Shown piece after piece: positions 22,960 to 35,904 of a stretch of 64,000 bases of DNA. The translations under genes were made by a program, and so were the position numbers. Under the pieces are notes generated by a model. That model was not told the origin of the DNA. It saw only the letters and a program-made list of their open reading frames with translations, and searched no databases. How positions within the stretch are numbered: position 1 is the stretch's first letter; each line of letters begins with the position of its first letter. Origin of the DNA: Mesocentrotus franciscanus (Eukaryota > Echinodermata > Echinoidea > Camarodonta > Strongylocentrotidae); contig CP137675.1 in assembly GCA_037976565.1 (NCBI GenBank), positions 8,565,447-8,629,446 of the forward strand. The letters are read 5' to 3'.

Positions 22960-23660
22960 CCTTTTCATTAATTACTCTATTTCCTCCTGATAAAGGGCCC
23001 TTTTCCCTTTTTTATAACAGCCCCTTCCCCTTTTCATAAATACTCCTTTTCACCTATGATAAATGCCCCTATTAAAATCTGATAGGTGCCCCTTTTTCTT
23101 CGACAGATGCCCCTTTTCCTTTCTCATAAGTACCTTTTTCATCTCTGGTGAGTGGCCCTTTTCAGGTTCGAGGTTTATTATGACATTATAACATACGCCC
23201 CTACAGAGCGACTTAGAGCAACTTTTTCATATATATTTCCCCCAAAGCTCGCTCGCATTTATATTTGGTATAATCGTGTTACTTATGAAATGTATTTTCA
23301 GCCTTTCATGATTAAATTGTGCTTAGAACCCATCAGGATTTGTTGTTGTTTTTCTCATTATGAAACTTTTGCCCTCGACGTCAGAAATCTTAAAATTTTC
23401 TTAATATTCAGACCATCACACCCAACTGCAAAGTATGATTCTTAAACAGTATATTGGACCAAAGTAAAGAGAGAAACAAATATTGAAATCATCCCTGATA
23501 ATGTAATCACAATCATAAAACTGTAGGGGTATATAGGCCTACCAATGTCTAAATATGGTAGATTTACATTTTGATGGTTCCCTTTGTAGGTGCCCTTATA
23601 TTCCAGAAAGTACCCTATTTTGATGGTGACCCCCCATTTTGGAAAATGCTCCACCGCGCC
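22960..23660 (+). repeat. Dispersed repeat pair, copy A (inverted copy at 29225-29860)
   Basis: Runs of GATAAATGCCCCTTTTC-like text, CCCCAAAGCTCGCTCGCATTTAT, CAGACCATCACA and AGTATTGAAATCATC-like text occur in the same order in the reverse complement of 29225-29860. The repeat is non-coding. Confidence 0.6.
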
Positions 23661-24439
23661 TGTTTGTGCTTAAACTTTTTTTGTTCAACTCATACTCCTG
23701 ACCGTCTATCGTCGAGTCAAAAGACTGAAAGGTCCTTTATATTTAATGACATGTAACGATTTTGGTTTACGGTTTATTAAATACTGAACCTGGCAGCCCG
23801 TAGGCTGAATTACATTCAATTTACATGATAAAAACAACTGAACTTGCACATCAATGTTGTAACAATTATCATAAAATGTGAGAACATTAAAACATTAAAA
23901 CAATACGGCAATCAAAATAATTAAGACAGTATTCTTAAAACAGGATCAAGCTATGTTCACATATTTCACCGAGAGATATAGCAAAAAAGGAGAGTAGAAG
24001 GAAAGTGGGAGAAAAGGCGAGTTAGAGAAGAGGGAATCTAGAGGTGGATAGTAGAAAGAACGAAGTAAAAGGGAAGAAACAGGTAACCGTGAGAGATTGA
24101 GAAGAGGGCGGGAGAAAGAGGAAGAGAGAGAATTAGAGGAAGTATAATGACTGTGTATGGAAAATTACAGTTCATAGTGCCACGTTAATGTCATTCATAC
24201 AGATTAAAACAGTTAAAATACAATAAATGAAGTTATACTTTTAAGGAAATGATAATGCGCATGCGGAAATTGTGAGTAATGCGTAAACTATCAAAATATC
24301 ACACTAAAGATTTAAACATACTATGTTTCAAAACCAGACTTTGAACATGTATTGTGTGAACTTCAATAATGGTATCTTACTGAAGAAGGTGAAAGATAAA
24401 TTCAATCAGACATGGGAGGAGTCGAAATGAAAAAAAAAA

Positions 24440-24701
24440 AAGAAAAGGCAAGGGAGAGAGGAGAAAGAGAGAGAGAGGGGGATAAGGAGGACAGAAAAGA
24501 GTAGGTAGATAGGCGTATGAGAGAGAGAGAGAGACTCAGAGAGAGAGAGTGATGAAAGAGAGAGAGAGTGATGAAAGAGTTATGAGGGAGAGAAAGAGAA
24601 AGAGCGAGAAAGAGAGAGAGAGGGAAAGAGAGAGAGAGAGAAGGAGAGAGAGAGATGAAAGAGTTATGACGGAGAGAAATAGAAAGAGGGAAAGAGAGAG
24701 A

Positions 24702-24746
<45 letters not shown>

Positions 24747-24760
24747 GTGAGGGAAGTCCT
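24440..24760 (+). repeat. (GA)n-rich purine tract
   Basis: Long GAGAGA runs, with interspersed TGAAAGAGTTATGA twice, produce a spurious Arg/Glu-rich open frame. Similar purine tracts occur at 20570-20690, 22725-22800 and 23980-24140. Confidence 0.85.
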
Positions 24761-25865
24761 GTGGAAAAGGCGGGTTGAAACAAGTTATTCAAAATTGATA
24801 CCACGTCAACCATTTGAACACAACACAAGATTCCGAGCAGTTACAGATATTAAACAAATATATTGGGATTTATTTTGCAATTTGCTGTTGAATATGAGAG
24901 CAGAAATCAGCACAGCGAGCGTGAACATACACACACATGTACACACAACATCCATCGACAAAACAATTTCAGTACATTATTATCATTATCAGTACAGTAC
25001 GTACATAAAAGTTTAAAATACAGTATAGGCTCTCCGCGAGCGGTTTCATTGGAATTAATCGAGAAATTCCCCTCACTTGCGTGTAAATAAAAAATACGCC
25101 GCCCGGGTAGCGTTCTGTTTCTCAGAGTCAGAACCCGGTCCACGTACGCTCACAACAATCATTCATCACGAACTCTCAGTGGGCTCTCACCAAAATATAT
25201 TGTGTAAGAAAAATGTGGACTCTCAATTCACTCACTCCCGCAGCCACTAAATGTACCACAGGAACTAAAGAAACAACACTTACACAGTATATGCAGTTCA
25301 GGTACCTTTATCTCATTCCAAGTCAGTGATCTCTACACTAATGCCTGTCGCAACGACAGCTGATTGACTTGTACTAGAATTGACTGTACGTACATGTGCG
25401 CACATGCTCAAATCATGTTGTTGTTGTTGGCGTTTAGATGGCGCTCTTCAATCTTGTCAGATTATCGATCTGCGCCACGGCGTTCCTTCTTTGGTGTTCA
25501 TCTTTTCGAACTTTTGATCTCATGGCTCACTTTTAGTTTTACTGATTTTTGTTGGAGGGTCTGTCTTTCTAGACTCCTGTTTTCAAGTTCAGAGTTGGCT
25601 TACCTGTCTCAGCGAAGTTATACTGTGCAAGATTAAGTATATTTAATTTCTCTTCACCATTAGTAGTGCATTTTAATCATAGGGATGTCATCTCTACATG
25701 ATTTTAATCATGATATTCAAACATTTCAATCATAATCATATACTCACAGAGGAAAACGCACTATACGAACATTTCAAATCTGTCTGTAGCTTATTATAAT
25801 TTAATATAGCTATAAGAGGACTCTAAAATCCGATAAGTTCCCTAATAATTTTACTAAATCTAATC

Positions 25866-26005
25866 ACATTAATTTCAATCGTCTTTGCATTATCCTTCTT
25901 TCTCTTTCATATTTCTTGCATTGTAGTAAAAAATGTTCTATAGTTTCAGAATCCTTACAATGGATACATAGTCCATTTTCATGTTGATGCATCATGACAT
26001 GCATA
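25866..26005 (-). mobile_element. LINE C-terminal zinc-knuckle fragment
   Basis: The minus strand encodes MHQHENGLCIHCKDSETIEH then FLLQCKKYERERRIMQRR and a stop. The C-x2-C-x8-H-x4-C spacing with ETxEHxLLxC is the usual C-terminal zinc knuckle of several LINE clades. No reverse transcriptase accompanies it. The stretch 25100-25860 shows no gene. Confidence 0.6.
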
Positions 26006-26529
26006 TCTGTATTATTTTGTTTCACAATTAACTATAACGCCCTCTACGTCTTACTAAATACTGGACCAATTATGCTACAGTATGTTGAGTTGAAATAACG
26101 CGTTAAAAAAAAGATGTTGTATTGCCCTTTGCGACCGACTCAAAAATCTTGAAATATTAATCTACGGTAGGCTTTAAAAACATTTTTTTTTTTGTAACCG
26201 TTTTTAGAAGAAAAAAAATGTTTAATGAATAAAAAATATGTATTAAAACCTGTCCTGCACTAGTTTGGCCTCCCAGCGTGGTCACTGACACGTAGTTATC
26301 TCATCAACTCAGCTCTCAATTAACATAAGAAAAAAAAAAAAAAAACGGGCACTGCTCTTAGGCATTGTTTCTATATAGAGGGAGCAAGTAGCTATACAAG
26401 TAGTGCAGTGCATGGGGCAAACAACAACCAAAAGGAGTGATATTTAGCCTATAAGAGCAATTTTATCATATTTGGGATTGAATTTAGCTGTTAGTGTTAG
26501 TGAATCACCCCCTGGATCATGCATGGCGC

Positions 26530-26629
26530 CACTGCCCTCCTGGATCCGCGCCTGGTAATCATTGTGCTCAGTACTTGATGCACGTTTGACAAGCCTCTTT
26601 AATTTTATCAAAATAAACTATTACAATTT
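26530..26629. repeat. hAT-like right end and inverted copy of the window start
   Basis: CTGGATCCGCGCCTG (ending 26554) matches the right end of the element at 10853-11950. The next ~73 bp are the inverted partner of 1-75. Confidence 0.5.
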
Positions 26630-26814
26630 CTTACAAAAACTTGTATAATGGAGCATTGATCTATAGTTGAACAATTATTGACATAAGACTAGTGTCCACC
26701 AAAACTGTTTACTTGGCAGTGCTTAAGAGTAACATACATGTATAAGCAAAAAATCAAAGCTAGCTATAGAAGAGGCCAAATTACTTAAACATTAACTTTT
26801 ACCTCTGAATAAGT

Positions 26815-27050
26815 CATTATTATAATGCAAAAATAGCTTGTGAACGCGCATTATCATTACAACCGACAGATGGATTACTATCAAACTCCGGACATGTATG
26901 TTCTTGCAGAGCAGTATATGAAAAATAGCCTGTGATCACGATATTCTGAGAACAATACAATCAAACTTGAATTCTAAAAATTGCTTCTGTTTTGGTTTGT
27001 AAAATTACTCTATGGCGGAGGCATCATTTTCGACTGCGCGCAGTCGAAGA
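26815..27050 (-). mobile_element. Inverted relative of the 12.4-14.0 kb element
   Basis: The reverse complement contains CACAGGCTATTTTTCATATA, TGATAGTAATCCATCTGTCGG and ATGCGCGTTCACAAGCTATTTTTGCAT-like text related to 12400-12640. At its end, GCGGAGGCATCA precedes the perfect palindrome TCGACTGCGCGCAGTCGA (27030-27047). Confidence 0.5.
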
Positions 27051-28117
27051 TCAATCTAGTTTAGTGATGAGAGAAAGAAAGGAGTTGGACATATATGGAT
27101 AAATGTAAAGGCTGTTGTTGTAAACACATTTTCATCAGATGAATGATGTGAAATATACAGGACAAGAGCAGGAAAGGCGTTATTTCCAAGAAAAATAGAT
27201 ATTTGAAGTTTTGTGTTGTTTCCCCATTCATTTTATGTTTTGAGTGTGTGTTGCAGGAATTAAACATTGGTCAATCTCAGTTCCCCCTCCCTTAATCCTC
27301 TGTCTGTCCGTCTGCATGTCTCTCCCTCGATCTCTTTCCCTTTCTCTGCATGTCTCTCGATCTCTCTCTTGCTCTAATTTAGCAATCTCACTTTCTCTCT
27401 CTGTTTCTCTCACTTGCATCCACTCGCTTTATTGCTTGCTATCTCTATCTTCCATCCCCTAGCTCTCTCTCCGTTGCTTTTTATTTACCCCCTCCCTACT
27501 CTCTCATACCCTCACACAAACAAACACACACACACGCGCATGCGCAACCCCCCCCCCCACACACACACAGACACACCTCATCTCCCTCCTTGATCACTAT
27601 TTATTGTCTACCACTCTCCTCCGTCTATCACTTCACTCCTAATCCGAGTATTTATATACATGTAATTACAAATCTTCAAAACCCTTTATGGAATCGCGCA
27701 AAGCCTCTGTGAAAGCCTAAAAGGCGAAAATGTTACTTTCACAAATATGCCGAGCTGTGTGTTTAATATTGCGGGATTTTTAGACGTAATTAGAGCTTGT
27801 GAGAATATTAAGCAACCACAACTTGTACTAAAGTCCGGTACAGACGTCTTGATTATGCCACAAGATAAAGCGATACTTCGCAACAAAATGATTACTTTCA
27901 TTTTTCTATATAGTATGTATCTGGTCCAAACATGCAATGTTTTGACATTTTCCTTCATAGAAAATTTGTCTAGTGCATTTATTTCTCCTCTGTCTTTCTC
28001 ATTCTTATTACTCCATCAACTTATACACGTTATTATTGGTAGGCCCCATTTATAATATAAATATTCCTATTTGCAGCTCTCATTAATTATATGTTTATTT
28101 TACATGTTAACTTAATA

Positions 28118-28479
28118 ATGATAATAATAATAATAGTTCGTCCTTATATAGCGCATTTCAGGACCGCATGTTCTCTCAATGCGCTTTACAGATATATATT
28201 ATTACCCCGGTCATCGGATTCATGCTTACACGCACACAATGTATGCACATTCTCTACTCCCTGGGGAGCATTCCAGCCAGTCGCCATTTTACAAGCGCCA
28301 CTTGCTAATCAAAGCACATTAACTTTTGCATCCTACCGGGTACCCATTTAACACCTGGGTGGAGAGTGGCAAATGAAGATCAATGTCTTGCCAAAGGACA
28401 TGAGTGCCGCGGCGGGACTTGAACCGCGGACCTTGTGATCCACAGTCCGGTGACATATCCACTCGACCACGACACCTCT
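28118..28479 (-). repeat. tRNA-derived SINE, full length
   Basis: On the minus strand it begins with a tRNA-like head containing A box TGGTCGAGTGG and B box GGTTCAAGTCC, with CCGCGGCAC closing the stem. The body then runs through CCACCCAGGTGTTAAATGGG and CTGTAAAGCGCATTGAG to GCGCTATATAAGGACG and (ATT)n. Confidence 0.8.
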
Positions 28480-28999
28480 ACAATTTATAACTTACCATTT
28501 GCCATTCTGCATTTTGCTATACCGGTAAGTATTTCCTTCGCACCTTCTCGTATATCCCCCCATTAACATTCTTTTCTTCTTAGCAACCAATTCATTCTAT
28601 TCTATTATGTCTATTTTCTATTTTTTCATCCTTTTTTTTTCATCGCCTTTTTCTTCCTATGTCCGCATATCCGACTCTCTCACTCTCTCCTCTATCAATG
28701 TCTTGCCAAAGGACATTAGTGCCGCGGCGGGACTTGAACCGCGGACCTTGTGATCCACAGTCCGGTGACATATCCACTCGACCACGACACCTCTACAATT
28801 TATAACTTACCATTTGCCATTCTGCATTTTGCTATACCGGTATTTCCTTCGCACCTTCTCGTATATCCCCATTAACATTCTTTTCTTCTTAGCAACCAAT
28901 TCATTCTATTATGTCTATTTTCTATTTTTTCATCCTTTTTTTTTCATCGCCTTTTTCTTCCTATGTCCGCATATCCGACTCTCTCACTCTCTCCTCTAT
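28381..28999. repeat. Tandem duplication of ~315 bp including the SINE head
   Basis: CAATGTCTTGCCAAAGGACA starts at 28381 and again at 28696. The second copy ends at CTCCTCTAT (28999). The copies differ by a few short indels, so the duplication is recent. Confidence 0.85.
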
Positions 29000-29224
29000 T
29001 TAAATAAAAGACAAATCACAGTGCAGATTATATCGTACCTATGGAAAGAGGGGTGTTCTCTAATAGTCGCCACACGTCACTTTCACTACAAAATGATGGA
29101 GGGAAAACCCCGAATTAAAAACGATGAAAAGTAATCATTATTGACATCATCGGTTTTGCGGTTATTGACGAGATGTTTTACAACGTCACATTATTCTAGC
29201 CACAACTTTCACATGTAGTCCATA

Positions 29225-29860
29225 TTCGTGCTATTTTATCACGGGGGCACATTTTGGAGAAAAAAAGGGGCACCTCATGGCGAAAATATACAATTTGTTT
29301 AGACATGGCTATATACTCCTACATTTTACATTATCAAAGATGATTTCAATACTTGTTTCTCTTTATACTTCATACAAGATATTGCTTAAGCATCATACTT
29401 CTGATTGTGATGGTCTGAAAATTCATTTGCGAGCGAGGAAAACTTTTAATGTTTGTGAGGTCGCGGTGCGAAAAATTACATCATAAATGAGGGAAAAACC
29501 TAATCCTGATAGGGTTATAAGCACATTCTCATAACGGAAGACTGAAAAGACCTTTGATAATGACAATTATATCATCTATAAATGCGAGCGAGCGTAGCGA
29601 CGAGCTTTGGGGTAAATTGCTTTCAAGTAGCTTGAAATTGGGGGCACGTTTAATGATGAGAGGAAAAGGGGACACTTATCGAAAAGGATAAGACACTTAT
29701 TAGGAAGGAAAAGGAGCACGTACGTGTCAAAGTACAAAGGGTAATTATCAGAGGTGAAATTGAGGCACTTCTTACACCTAAAAAAAGAGGCACCATCAGG
29801 GATGAAAAAGGGCACTTTATAAGAGGTGAAAAGGGCATTTATGAAAAGGGGATAGCTAGG
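29225..29860 (-). repeat. Dispersed repeat pair, copy B
   Basis: This is the inverted counterpart of 22960-23660. It contains GCGAGCGAGCGTAGCGACGAGC in place of the shorter CTCGCTCGC stretch. The following 29861-31690 holds only low-complexity ((GT)n at 30626-30750) and unrecognised sequence. Confidence 0.6.
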
Positions 29861-31884
29861 TCCGTATCATTCCACCCATTCCCCCATATGGTCAAGTCAT
29901 TATCTTACGTTCACCCGAAGACTCCAAGAGACTACGGGTTCGCTGTGTGCAGACTTGTACACCTGGTATTTCCACAAAGTCTGGTGTCGGCGAATTATGG
30001 CCTTCTGCACATGGAAACGGATGACCCTCGCCCTTAATCAAAATAGTAGACTATATTTATAACCTGGGACGTGAATGATAATGGCTATGCTTGCAATAGT
30101 AGGCGTATATATTCATCAAAGGATTCTAGCGCTTACAAATTCTGTGTGAGGAAGTGATATAAGTAGGCCCTAATAATTATGTGTGACTCGATCCCAAGTG
30201 CAGATCATGGTTATTGAACCCGGAAACTTCAGGTCCCAACACCTCTAACCATCAAATCCTGTTTTGTCTAGTCTCTTGATGTTGTCACAGCTGTAGGAGG
30301 AGGCGGCGGGGGGTTGAGACTGCAGGTGATTAATGATACGTCATGATAGTGGTGTGGCTAATGAGGAATGGGGAAACACCCCCCTCCCATTTAATGGTAA
30401 ATTAAACAAAATAAAAGAGGGAATGAAAGAACCAAAAATAAATGGGAATGTGGTAGGAAACGAGAAAAAAGTTACTCTTTCATGCCGCATACTTTTCAAA
30501 CTCGATGGCTTTGCTCTCTCGTTTCATCTACCTTGATAAAGATCTACGCCCCTATAAGCTATGACACCAGTGTCCAAACAATGGCTGAACTCGCACTACG
30601 CCACTGGCACTGCACTATACACTGCACTGTGCGTGTGTGTTGTGTGTGTGTGGGTGTGTAGATGCGTGTGTGGGTGGGTGGGTGTGTTTGTGTAGTGGCG
30701 TGTGTAGGGGTGGATGCGTGTGTGTGTGTGTGTGCGCGTGTGTTTACATGTGTATTCATCATGTTTATATGGCTTTTATTTTTGGTAAATTCTTATCGAG
30801 CGGGAACTTTTAATGAATATTCGGAGGCTTTTGGGGCCCCTTGTACACCAATACCTGGTAATTATTCACCCCTTCCCCCGCCTGGTGTGGAAAATGCCCC
30901 CGTTGAGCGGAAAATAATATATTGCTTTCTGTATACTACATGTATATAAAACAGATTTTTTTTTTTGGCTCCATGATTTATCTCAACGGGATGTTAAAAA
31001 CAAAACAACAATAAAACCACCTTATATACAAGCTAAATATAGGGACACTTTCTGGCAACTGCAGAGAAAGCAATCAGTTTTCATTTGCATTTTTTCGGTT
31101 AAATATCGAATGAAAAGTGAATATTACCAAAAAAATAAAATCATCCTAACATCCTAACATTGTCTTAAAAAAACACGTTTCCGCATATTACAGAATCAAG
31201 ATATGTTGGACAGAACATGAAAAGGGATCGAATGTTCTTATTTCACGTTTCCAAACCTCAAACAATGTCTTTCTTTCCAAGCATCATATCACATTTCTTT
31301 TGGAGGGGAAGTAAGCGGGTAAAACCACTTGAACATAGCGGATACTAATGCTTCCTTATATCATACCATTATATCATATCATTACCTCCAAAATGTCTTT
31401 GGATTGGAGTCTTGAACTCGACATCAATTTCTGAAATGCAAAAAATAAATGTGTAAAATCTACAACAGTTTAGTGTTTTGTTTTGTCTTGTTGTTATTGG
31501 AGAAGATTATAGGGGCATCCATTTTCAGGAAAGCTGTATTATATTGTCAGGCGATGGAATCTCTAGGGGAGCAGTCTTTCCTTGCCCATGCAGGGGCGGT
31601 GTTATAGAACGAGATGAAGTGCTGGGTGTGAACCTCACCCATTAAAAATAGACCAGCTTTTGTCGGCAATATTTGATTTTCATTTTTAGCCTCAATTTTT
31701 AAAAATACTTTTCTTATCCATTTCGTTGAGATTCTGATTCACCCCTCCCCTACTTATAAAAATCGTCATACGCCATTTGTTTAAAAAACAAATAGAAATG
31801 CTCTTTACTTCATTTATTATTGCCTCCAAAGCAAAGGGGCAATAGTCATCAATTTCTTGTCTTGCCTTTGTTTTGCTGTAATAG

Positions 31885-34090
31885 TTACGAATCATGTTGA
31901 TGAAATGAGTTGAGGGAACTATATATACCTAATATACCTTGGAAGTAGGCATTTAAAGTTAAAAACTTATTTGCCTCTCGTTGACATACGGATGAAGAAT
32001 CCATATTTTGACACATGTTTAGTGGCGCTATATATACAGCAATTGACGAACATGGACAAGCGAAGGACTCCTCTGGGTCAAATTGATCTTTTCTTGACGA
32101 CCAAAATTTCAACAAATTGGATTTAAAGCTGTTTAGTGACGTGCTTTCCACAACTACAGAGGAGAGGTTGTTCCATTCATTGATACATCTCTGTGAAAAT
32201 GATCCATGTCTAAGCTTCGAGTAGACTTTCTTCTTAGCGATCTTGTATCGATGGCCACGGGTTCTATTATCAGTTGGGTGGTCAAAGAAGTGTGCTGGAT
32301 CCAGTTCATCTAGGCCATGCATTATTTTGTATATCTGTATCATGTCTGCTCTATGGCGTCTGTAGGCAAGAGATGGCAAGTTGAGATGTTTTAGTCTCTT
32401 CTCATAACTCAAGTGTCGTAGCATGTGTATTTGGCGAGTTGCTCTACGCTGTACCTTTTCTATTTTCGTGCTGTCTTTTTTCACTACATGATGCCACACC
32501 GTTGAGCAGTACTCAAGTCTGGGTCTTATAATTAATTTGTATAGATGTATTAAGCCTGTTTTGTCCAATTTAGAAAATGTCCGCTTGATAATCCCTAGCT
32601 TGCGATTTGCAGCAGCACATACCCCATCCAAATGACGTGAAAACTTCAATTGCTGGTCAAAGGTTACACCAAGGTCTGTTTCTACTTCAACGGCAGGAAT
32701 AGGTGTATCTTCGTCTGACATGAAATAATCATAACAAGGATTTCTTTGACCATAGTGGATGACCTTGCACTTCTCCTGATTAAATGGTAGTTGCCACTGA
32801 TGGGACCATTTTGAGATCCTTGTTAGATCTGCTTGTAGATTTTTGCCATCCAATGAAGAGTGAATTTGTGAGAAGATTTTGGTGTCATCTGCAAATAGTT
32901 TGACTTCTGATGCAGTGTTACATAATAATATCTAGAATGTCATTAACATACAACAAGAACAATGTCGGCTCCAGCACGCTTCCTTGAGCTACGCCGCTGG
33001 CAACTTCTGATGCACTCGATGGGGTACCGTTTATGACTACCCGCTGAGTTCTTCCAGTCAGGAAAGACTTGATCCATCTATGCAGATTACCTGTTATACC
33101 GTAGGCCTCTACTTTTATCAGAAGTCTAGCATGTGGGACACTGTCAAAGGCCTTGCTGTAATCCAAGTAGATACAGTCAATACTTCCCTTGTTGTCTAAT
33201 TCCTTTATCCAGGTTTCAGAAACATTTAGCAACTGTGTAGCACAACATCTACTTCTTCTAAATCCGTACTGCTCATCCGTGAACAGAGAGTTCTCATTCA
33301 TATTTGACACTTTCATCACGTACAATGGTCTCCATTAGTTTGGAAAGAGAACTGGTTAGACTGACTGGACGATAATTCCCTGGTTTCTTTTTATCTCCTT
33401 TCTTAAAAATAGGAGTCACATTGGCTTCTTTCCAAGAGTCACATACCACACCACTCGACATAGATTTGCTAAAAAGATGGGCAAGTGGTCGGGAAATGTC
33501 GTCCACTAATTTCTTAAGGATGCGATTATGAATGTTGTCTGGTCCAGGAGATTTTGAATGGTCCAATCTCATGATAGCTTTTTTGACATTTTCATAAGTA
33601 AAACAGACCGTATCCAGTTGCTTGACACGAATCCTTGGATCAAGGGCTGGTACAAGAGATAAATCCTCCTTAGTAAAGACTGATGCAATAGAATAAGTTC
33701 AGTGTTTCTGCTCTATCTGCATCATCGTTTGCAATGGTTCCATCAGGCTTTTCCAAGTCACCAATACCCTGTCTAAATTTGTTTTTACTTTGAACATATC
33801 TACAAACACTTTTAGGATTGGATTTTATTTCTGAGGTCAGCTTACGTTCAAATGACTTCTTTGCTATGTTTACTTTATCGGTTGCCTCATTTCTTGCTAT
33901 ATTGTAGGATACTCTGTCGGACTCACTTCTAGACTTTTGAAAACGGTTCCAAGCTTTATGTTTAGATTAATTTGATTGCTTGACGTACATCGTTGTTCAT
34001 CCATAGTGGCTGATGATTATTCCTGGCTTTGACCTTTGGTATAAACTTGGCTGTTAACTCTTCCAAGCAATGTACAAGAATGTCATTATC
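31885..34090 (-). mobile_element. CR1-like LINE, 5'-truncated, near-complete reverse transcriptase
   Basis: Minus-strand order: linker (ELTAKFIPKVKARNNHQPLW at ~34060, broken by frame shifts); fingers with DHSKSPGPDNIHNRILKKL and [49 protein letters not shown]; catalytic LFADDTKIF (32885-32912); KWSHQWQLPFNQEKCKVI; and a thumb/C-terminal part ending near 31885. Shifts near 32920 and 33310 and several upstream break the frame. Motif B has GVAQGSVLEP where GVPQGSVLGP is usual. The endonuclease domain is absent. Confidence 0.85.
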
Positions 34091-34816
34091 CGTATTAAAA
34101 ACAAAGACAAAAACACAAAAAATTACCCCTCCCCCCGAAAGAAAAGAAAGCTTGAGGTTACTAACTTTCTTATCCTATATAGCGGAAAGGAACTTCTATC
34201 GGTCCAACACCAAGCCACAATGGGCGTATTTCTAACCACATCATTTACGTACTTACAATTGTAAATGCAAACCCATGGACAAAATCGGAGAAAACAATTA
34301 ATTTCATTATTTTATTTATTATTATCATTATGATCAGGATCCCAAAATAATCGTACTTTGATAACAGGATTCCCAAACATCATACGGGGCAACAATGACG
34401 CCGAAAGTTAATTTTCGGGAAAGAAAAAGTGCATGAAAAAGAAAGAATGAAAGAAAAGAAAGAGATAGGGAATGTAGAGGGAAAGATATAGAGTTGGAAG
34501 ATGTAATGAGACAGAGATAGAAAGAGAGAGAGAGAGCAGGGGTGTGTGAAATAGAAACAAAGATGAACCCTTGTTCATGGTCACCCCACCCCCCCCCCTC
34601 TAACACTTCACCAATCCCTCAATTCCATGCCATAGGGATCAAATCATTTACCATCCGCAATAGTTTTAAATCAATTTTTAGTGCCGATGGAATACCAAAA
34701 ATGGAGTAAGTAGAAGCGACCTGCCCAAACATAAAACCAATATCATTAAAATTATATTCTCAATTTTTCTTTAAAAAAAAAAATCCCATTCTTGTTTCTT
34801 TCTCTGTATATTAAAC

Positions 34817-34818
<2 letters not shown>

Positions 34819-34853
<35 letters not shown>
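34819..34853. repeat. (AT)n microsatellite
   Basis: An uninterrupted TATATA run of ~35 bp. No gene is seen in 34100-35700. Confidence 0.9.
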
Positions 34854-34857
<4 letters not shown>

Positions 34858-35714
34858 TTATTATTTTTATTTTACTGTTTTCCCTACACCTTCCCAATTT
34901 ATTTGTAAAACTGTACGTTAGTGTAAAACTTAATCATTATTTCTGACCCTTGCTATTAGTTATTTCCAACTTTTATGACAAATTTGTCTGTCTTTCACAT
35001 TTTTGTCTCCCACACATCCATTTCTTCTTTTGTTCTTATTCACGTCTCATTTCCCAGCTTTTTTTTCCTTCGCCAAGCATCTTTTATATAATCTTACTTC
35101 TTCTCCTTCCTTCTCACTCAACTTTAATTCTTTCTTTTTCCTCCGCTCTTTACCCCGCTATGTATTTCCCACCCTCTTGCATTACTTTATTATGTAGAGT
35201 TTTATAGGCACATACCAGGGCGGATCCAAGATTGTATTTTTGCAAAAGGTGGAGGGGTGTAACATTACTCAATTGGGGGGAAATTCTGACAAGTACGATT
35301 TTTTTTTTGCAAGGGGTACATTTTTTGTGGGTTGTGTACTGGAGGTATCACGTCACTTGTGCCTCCTAAATCTACGGAGACACAATACAACGTACATAGC
35401 AACATTATTGTTATTCTCCAATTGCCAAACGACACAACCAGGTTTTCACAGCACCCGCCTTCCCACGAACACACTTGCCCGATGCTTTGCCTTGCTAGGA
35501 GGTGTTTTGATTGCCCCTGTTGGGCGATGGATTTGATGTCATGGTTCTTTATGCATACACTCTTCTTACATCACAGATTTCTGTCACTATTACAAGGAAT
35601 CAAAGCAAACTCAATTTCGGACAATCCGGTTTTTATTTTCATTTTCAATTTATAACAGAGTCAATTTATTAATTCATAGAATGTACGGTATTTCATATAC
35701 ATGGCCAAAAGACA

Positions 35715-35900
35715 CACATGTGTGTGTATTGGGTTATAACAGACGTGTATCAATCAGATATGATTATTTACGTCTGAGGACCGACCTTTAACGTCACCAT
35801 CCGAAAGACGTGACTCAGTTTCGAACCTGCGTCCTCGGCTGAATCAGTTTGTAACTTCCACTGTTAGCTGGATTACAGGCGCACGCCACAACGCCTAGTG
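35715..35900 (-). repeat. SINE with 7SL (Alu-domain)-like head
   Basis: On the minus strand the head reads GGCGTTGTGGCGTGCGCC, then TGTAATCCAGCTAAC, then CAGCCGAGGACGCAGGTTCG. This resembles the 5' Alu domain of SRP RNA (GGYGNRGTGGCGYGYGCCTGTARTCC). A pol III B-box-like GGTTCGAAACT follows. The downstream TTTCGGATGGTGACGTTAAA is a typical SINE body motif. A diverged SRP RNA pseudogene is the alternative. Confidence 0.5.
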
Positions 35901-35904
35901 TGTA

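Larger units (their letters stand above)
19682..25100. mobile_element. Possible large TIR element, ~5.4 kb, bounded by 67-76-bp inverted repeats
   Basis: The left arm (19682-19757) and the inverted right arm (25034-25100) share GAATTAATCGAGAAATTCCC, GTGTAAATAAAAA and CGGTTTCATTGGAATTAATC. No transposase is visible. Inside are a Penelope fragment, MITEs, the repeat at 22960-23660 and purine-rich tracts. No clear target duplication was found, so this may also be an inverted pair of shorter copies. Confidence 0.45.

Noticed and set aside
24549..25016. Arg/Glu-rich open frame
   Set aside because: Translation of a (GA)n purine tract.
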